DNA from: CAIVPM01 sp964615145
GTDB taxonomy: Bacteria > Bacteroidota > Bacteroidia > Chitinophagales > Chitinophagaceae
Assembly: GCA_964615145.1 (NCBI GenBank)
Contig: CAZTOP010000032.1
Location: 1 to 33,515 of the forward strand
Direction of reading: 5' to 3'
Length of the DNA: 33,515 nt
The notes under the pieces are model-generated. The model did no database searches, had not been told where the DNA came from, and worked only from the letters and a program-made list of their open reading frames with translations. Positions 33,421-33,515 of the stretch are shown here, piece by piece (the stretch's first letter is position 1; every line of letters begins with the position of its first letter). The translations under genes were made by a program, and so were the position numbers.

Positions 33421-33470
33421 GCACCAAGTAGCACCACCCAGCAACATACTGCAACAAGTAGCAACAAATG
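33421..33470 (+). repeat. Five phased degenerate decamers ending at the integrase start codon
   Basis: Five consecutive 10-mers all begin GCA[A/C]CA: at 33421, 33431, 33441, 33451 and 33461. GCAACA is the inverse of the TGTTGC in the upstream 11-bp repeats. The last decamer contains the ATG at 33468. Confidence 0.6.
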
Positions 33471-33515
33471 AGTAGTACAATTAAACTTCCTAAATTCTGT
33501 AATCATTGTGGTAAG
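33468..33515 (+). CDS. Tyrosine-type integrase, N-terminal fragment cut by window end
   Basis: Only 16 codons are visible, from ATG 33468 to the window end. The peptide MSSTIKLPKFCNHCGK matches the N-terminus I know from a large class of Bacteroidota tyrosine integrases: a K-I-K-L-P stretch, then a Cys-x-x-Cys pair that begins a small zinc-binding motif. A TAG in frame at 33459-33461 excludes a longer start. It reads away from mnmE, into what would be the body of an island. The identification is from this short stretch plus context only. Confidence 0.55.
   Translation, partial: MSSTIKLPKFCNHCGK

Noticed and set aside
33229..33501. AAATTCTGTA present in both mnmE (33229-33238) and the integrase start (33492-33501), as a possible att pair
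   Set aside because: Both copies encode Lys-Phe-Cys in frame and the similarity stops on both sides, so chance is more likely than a recombination product.
33189..33506. Minus-strand ORF across the mnmE end and integrase leader
   Set aside because: It overlaps the conserved mnmE 3' end and the repeat arrays, has biased composition and no recognisable motif; best read as a shadow.
1..33515. CRISPR arrays, rRNA or tRNA genes
   Set aside because: No regularly spaced repeats with unique spacers and no cloverleaf or rRNA-like segment was seen on either strand by eye.

Overview
The window is about 33.5 kb of AT-rich chromosome from a member of the Bacteroidota, most likely a Chitinophagales or Sphingobacteriales relative; this is inferred from content, not from a marker-gene search. 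The signs are a secreted peptidase with a type IX secretion C-terminal sorting domain, a TonB with the Bacteroidota N-terminus, an ExbB-ExbD-ExbD-TonB operon, a long MraY and FtsZ, TAnnTTTG-type promoter matches and few visible Shine-Dalgarno sequences.

Layout. (1) 1-2.6 kb is an accessory region: an unrecognised 265-aa gene bounded by inverted GTTGGTAGCA motifs, then a tyrosine recombinase whose 3' end carries a 20-bp direct repeat, then about 440 bp with only a 42-codon heptad-repeat ORF. (2) 2.6-9.5 kb holds two divergent zinc metallopeptidases (M1 with a sorting domain; M13 lipoprotein) and a copper P-type ATPase with a Crp/Fnr-like dyad in front of it. (3) 9.5-11.2 kb holds tsaE and queA, two tRNA modification genes that converge and overlap. 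(4) 11.4-27.9 kb is a complete division and cell wall (dcw) cluster, all on the plus strand: mraZ, rsmH, ftsL-like, ftsI, murE, mraY, murD, ftsW, murG, murC, ftsQ, ftsA, ftsZ, closed by a strong terminator. It supplies cytoplasmic muropeptide ligases, the lipid I and II enzymes, the septal SEDS/PBP pair and the Z-ring with its membrane anchor. murF and ddl are not here. (5) 28.0-31.8 kb holds a YcxB-like membrane protein and the exbB-exbD-exbD-tonB energy-transduction operon, ending in a perfect hairpin terminator. (6) mnmE follows, and 219 bases after it a Bacteroidota-type tyrosine integrase begins and runs off the window.

The most interesting signals are at the edges and in one intergenic region. 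The 3' end of mnmE followed by an outward-reading integrase looks like the left junction of an integrated island, with three identical 11-bp motifs exactly 31 bp apart and a phased 10-bp array before the integrase start. The divergent queA/mraZ intergenic region has two near-identical 19-bp sites in inverted orientation that look like MraZ operators facing both genes, plus a perfect DnaA box. The left edge looks like a cassette next to a recombinase. All functional statements come from reading motifs; no database search was run.
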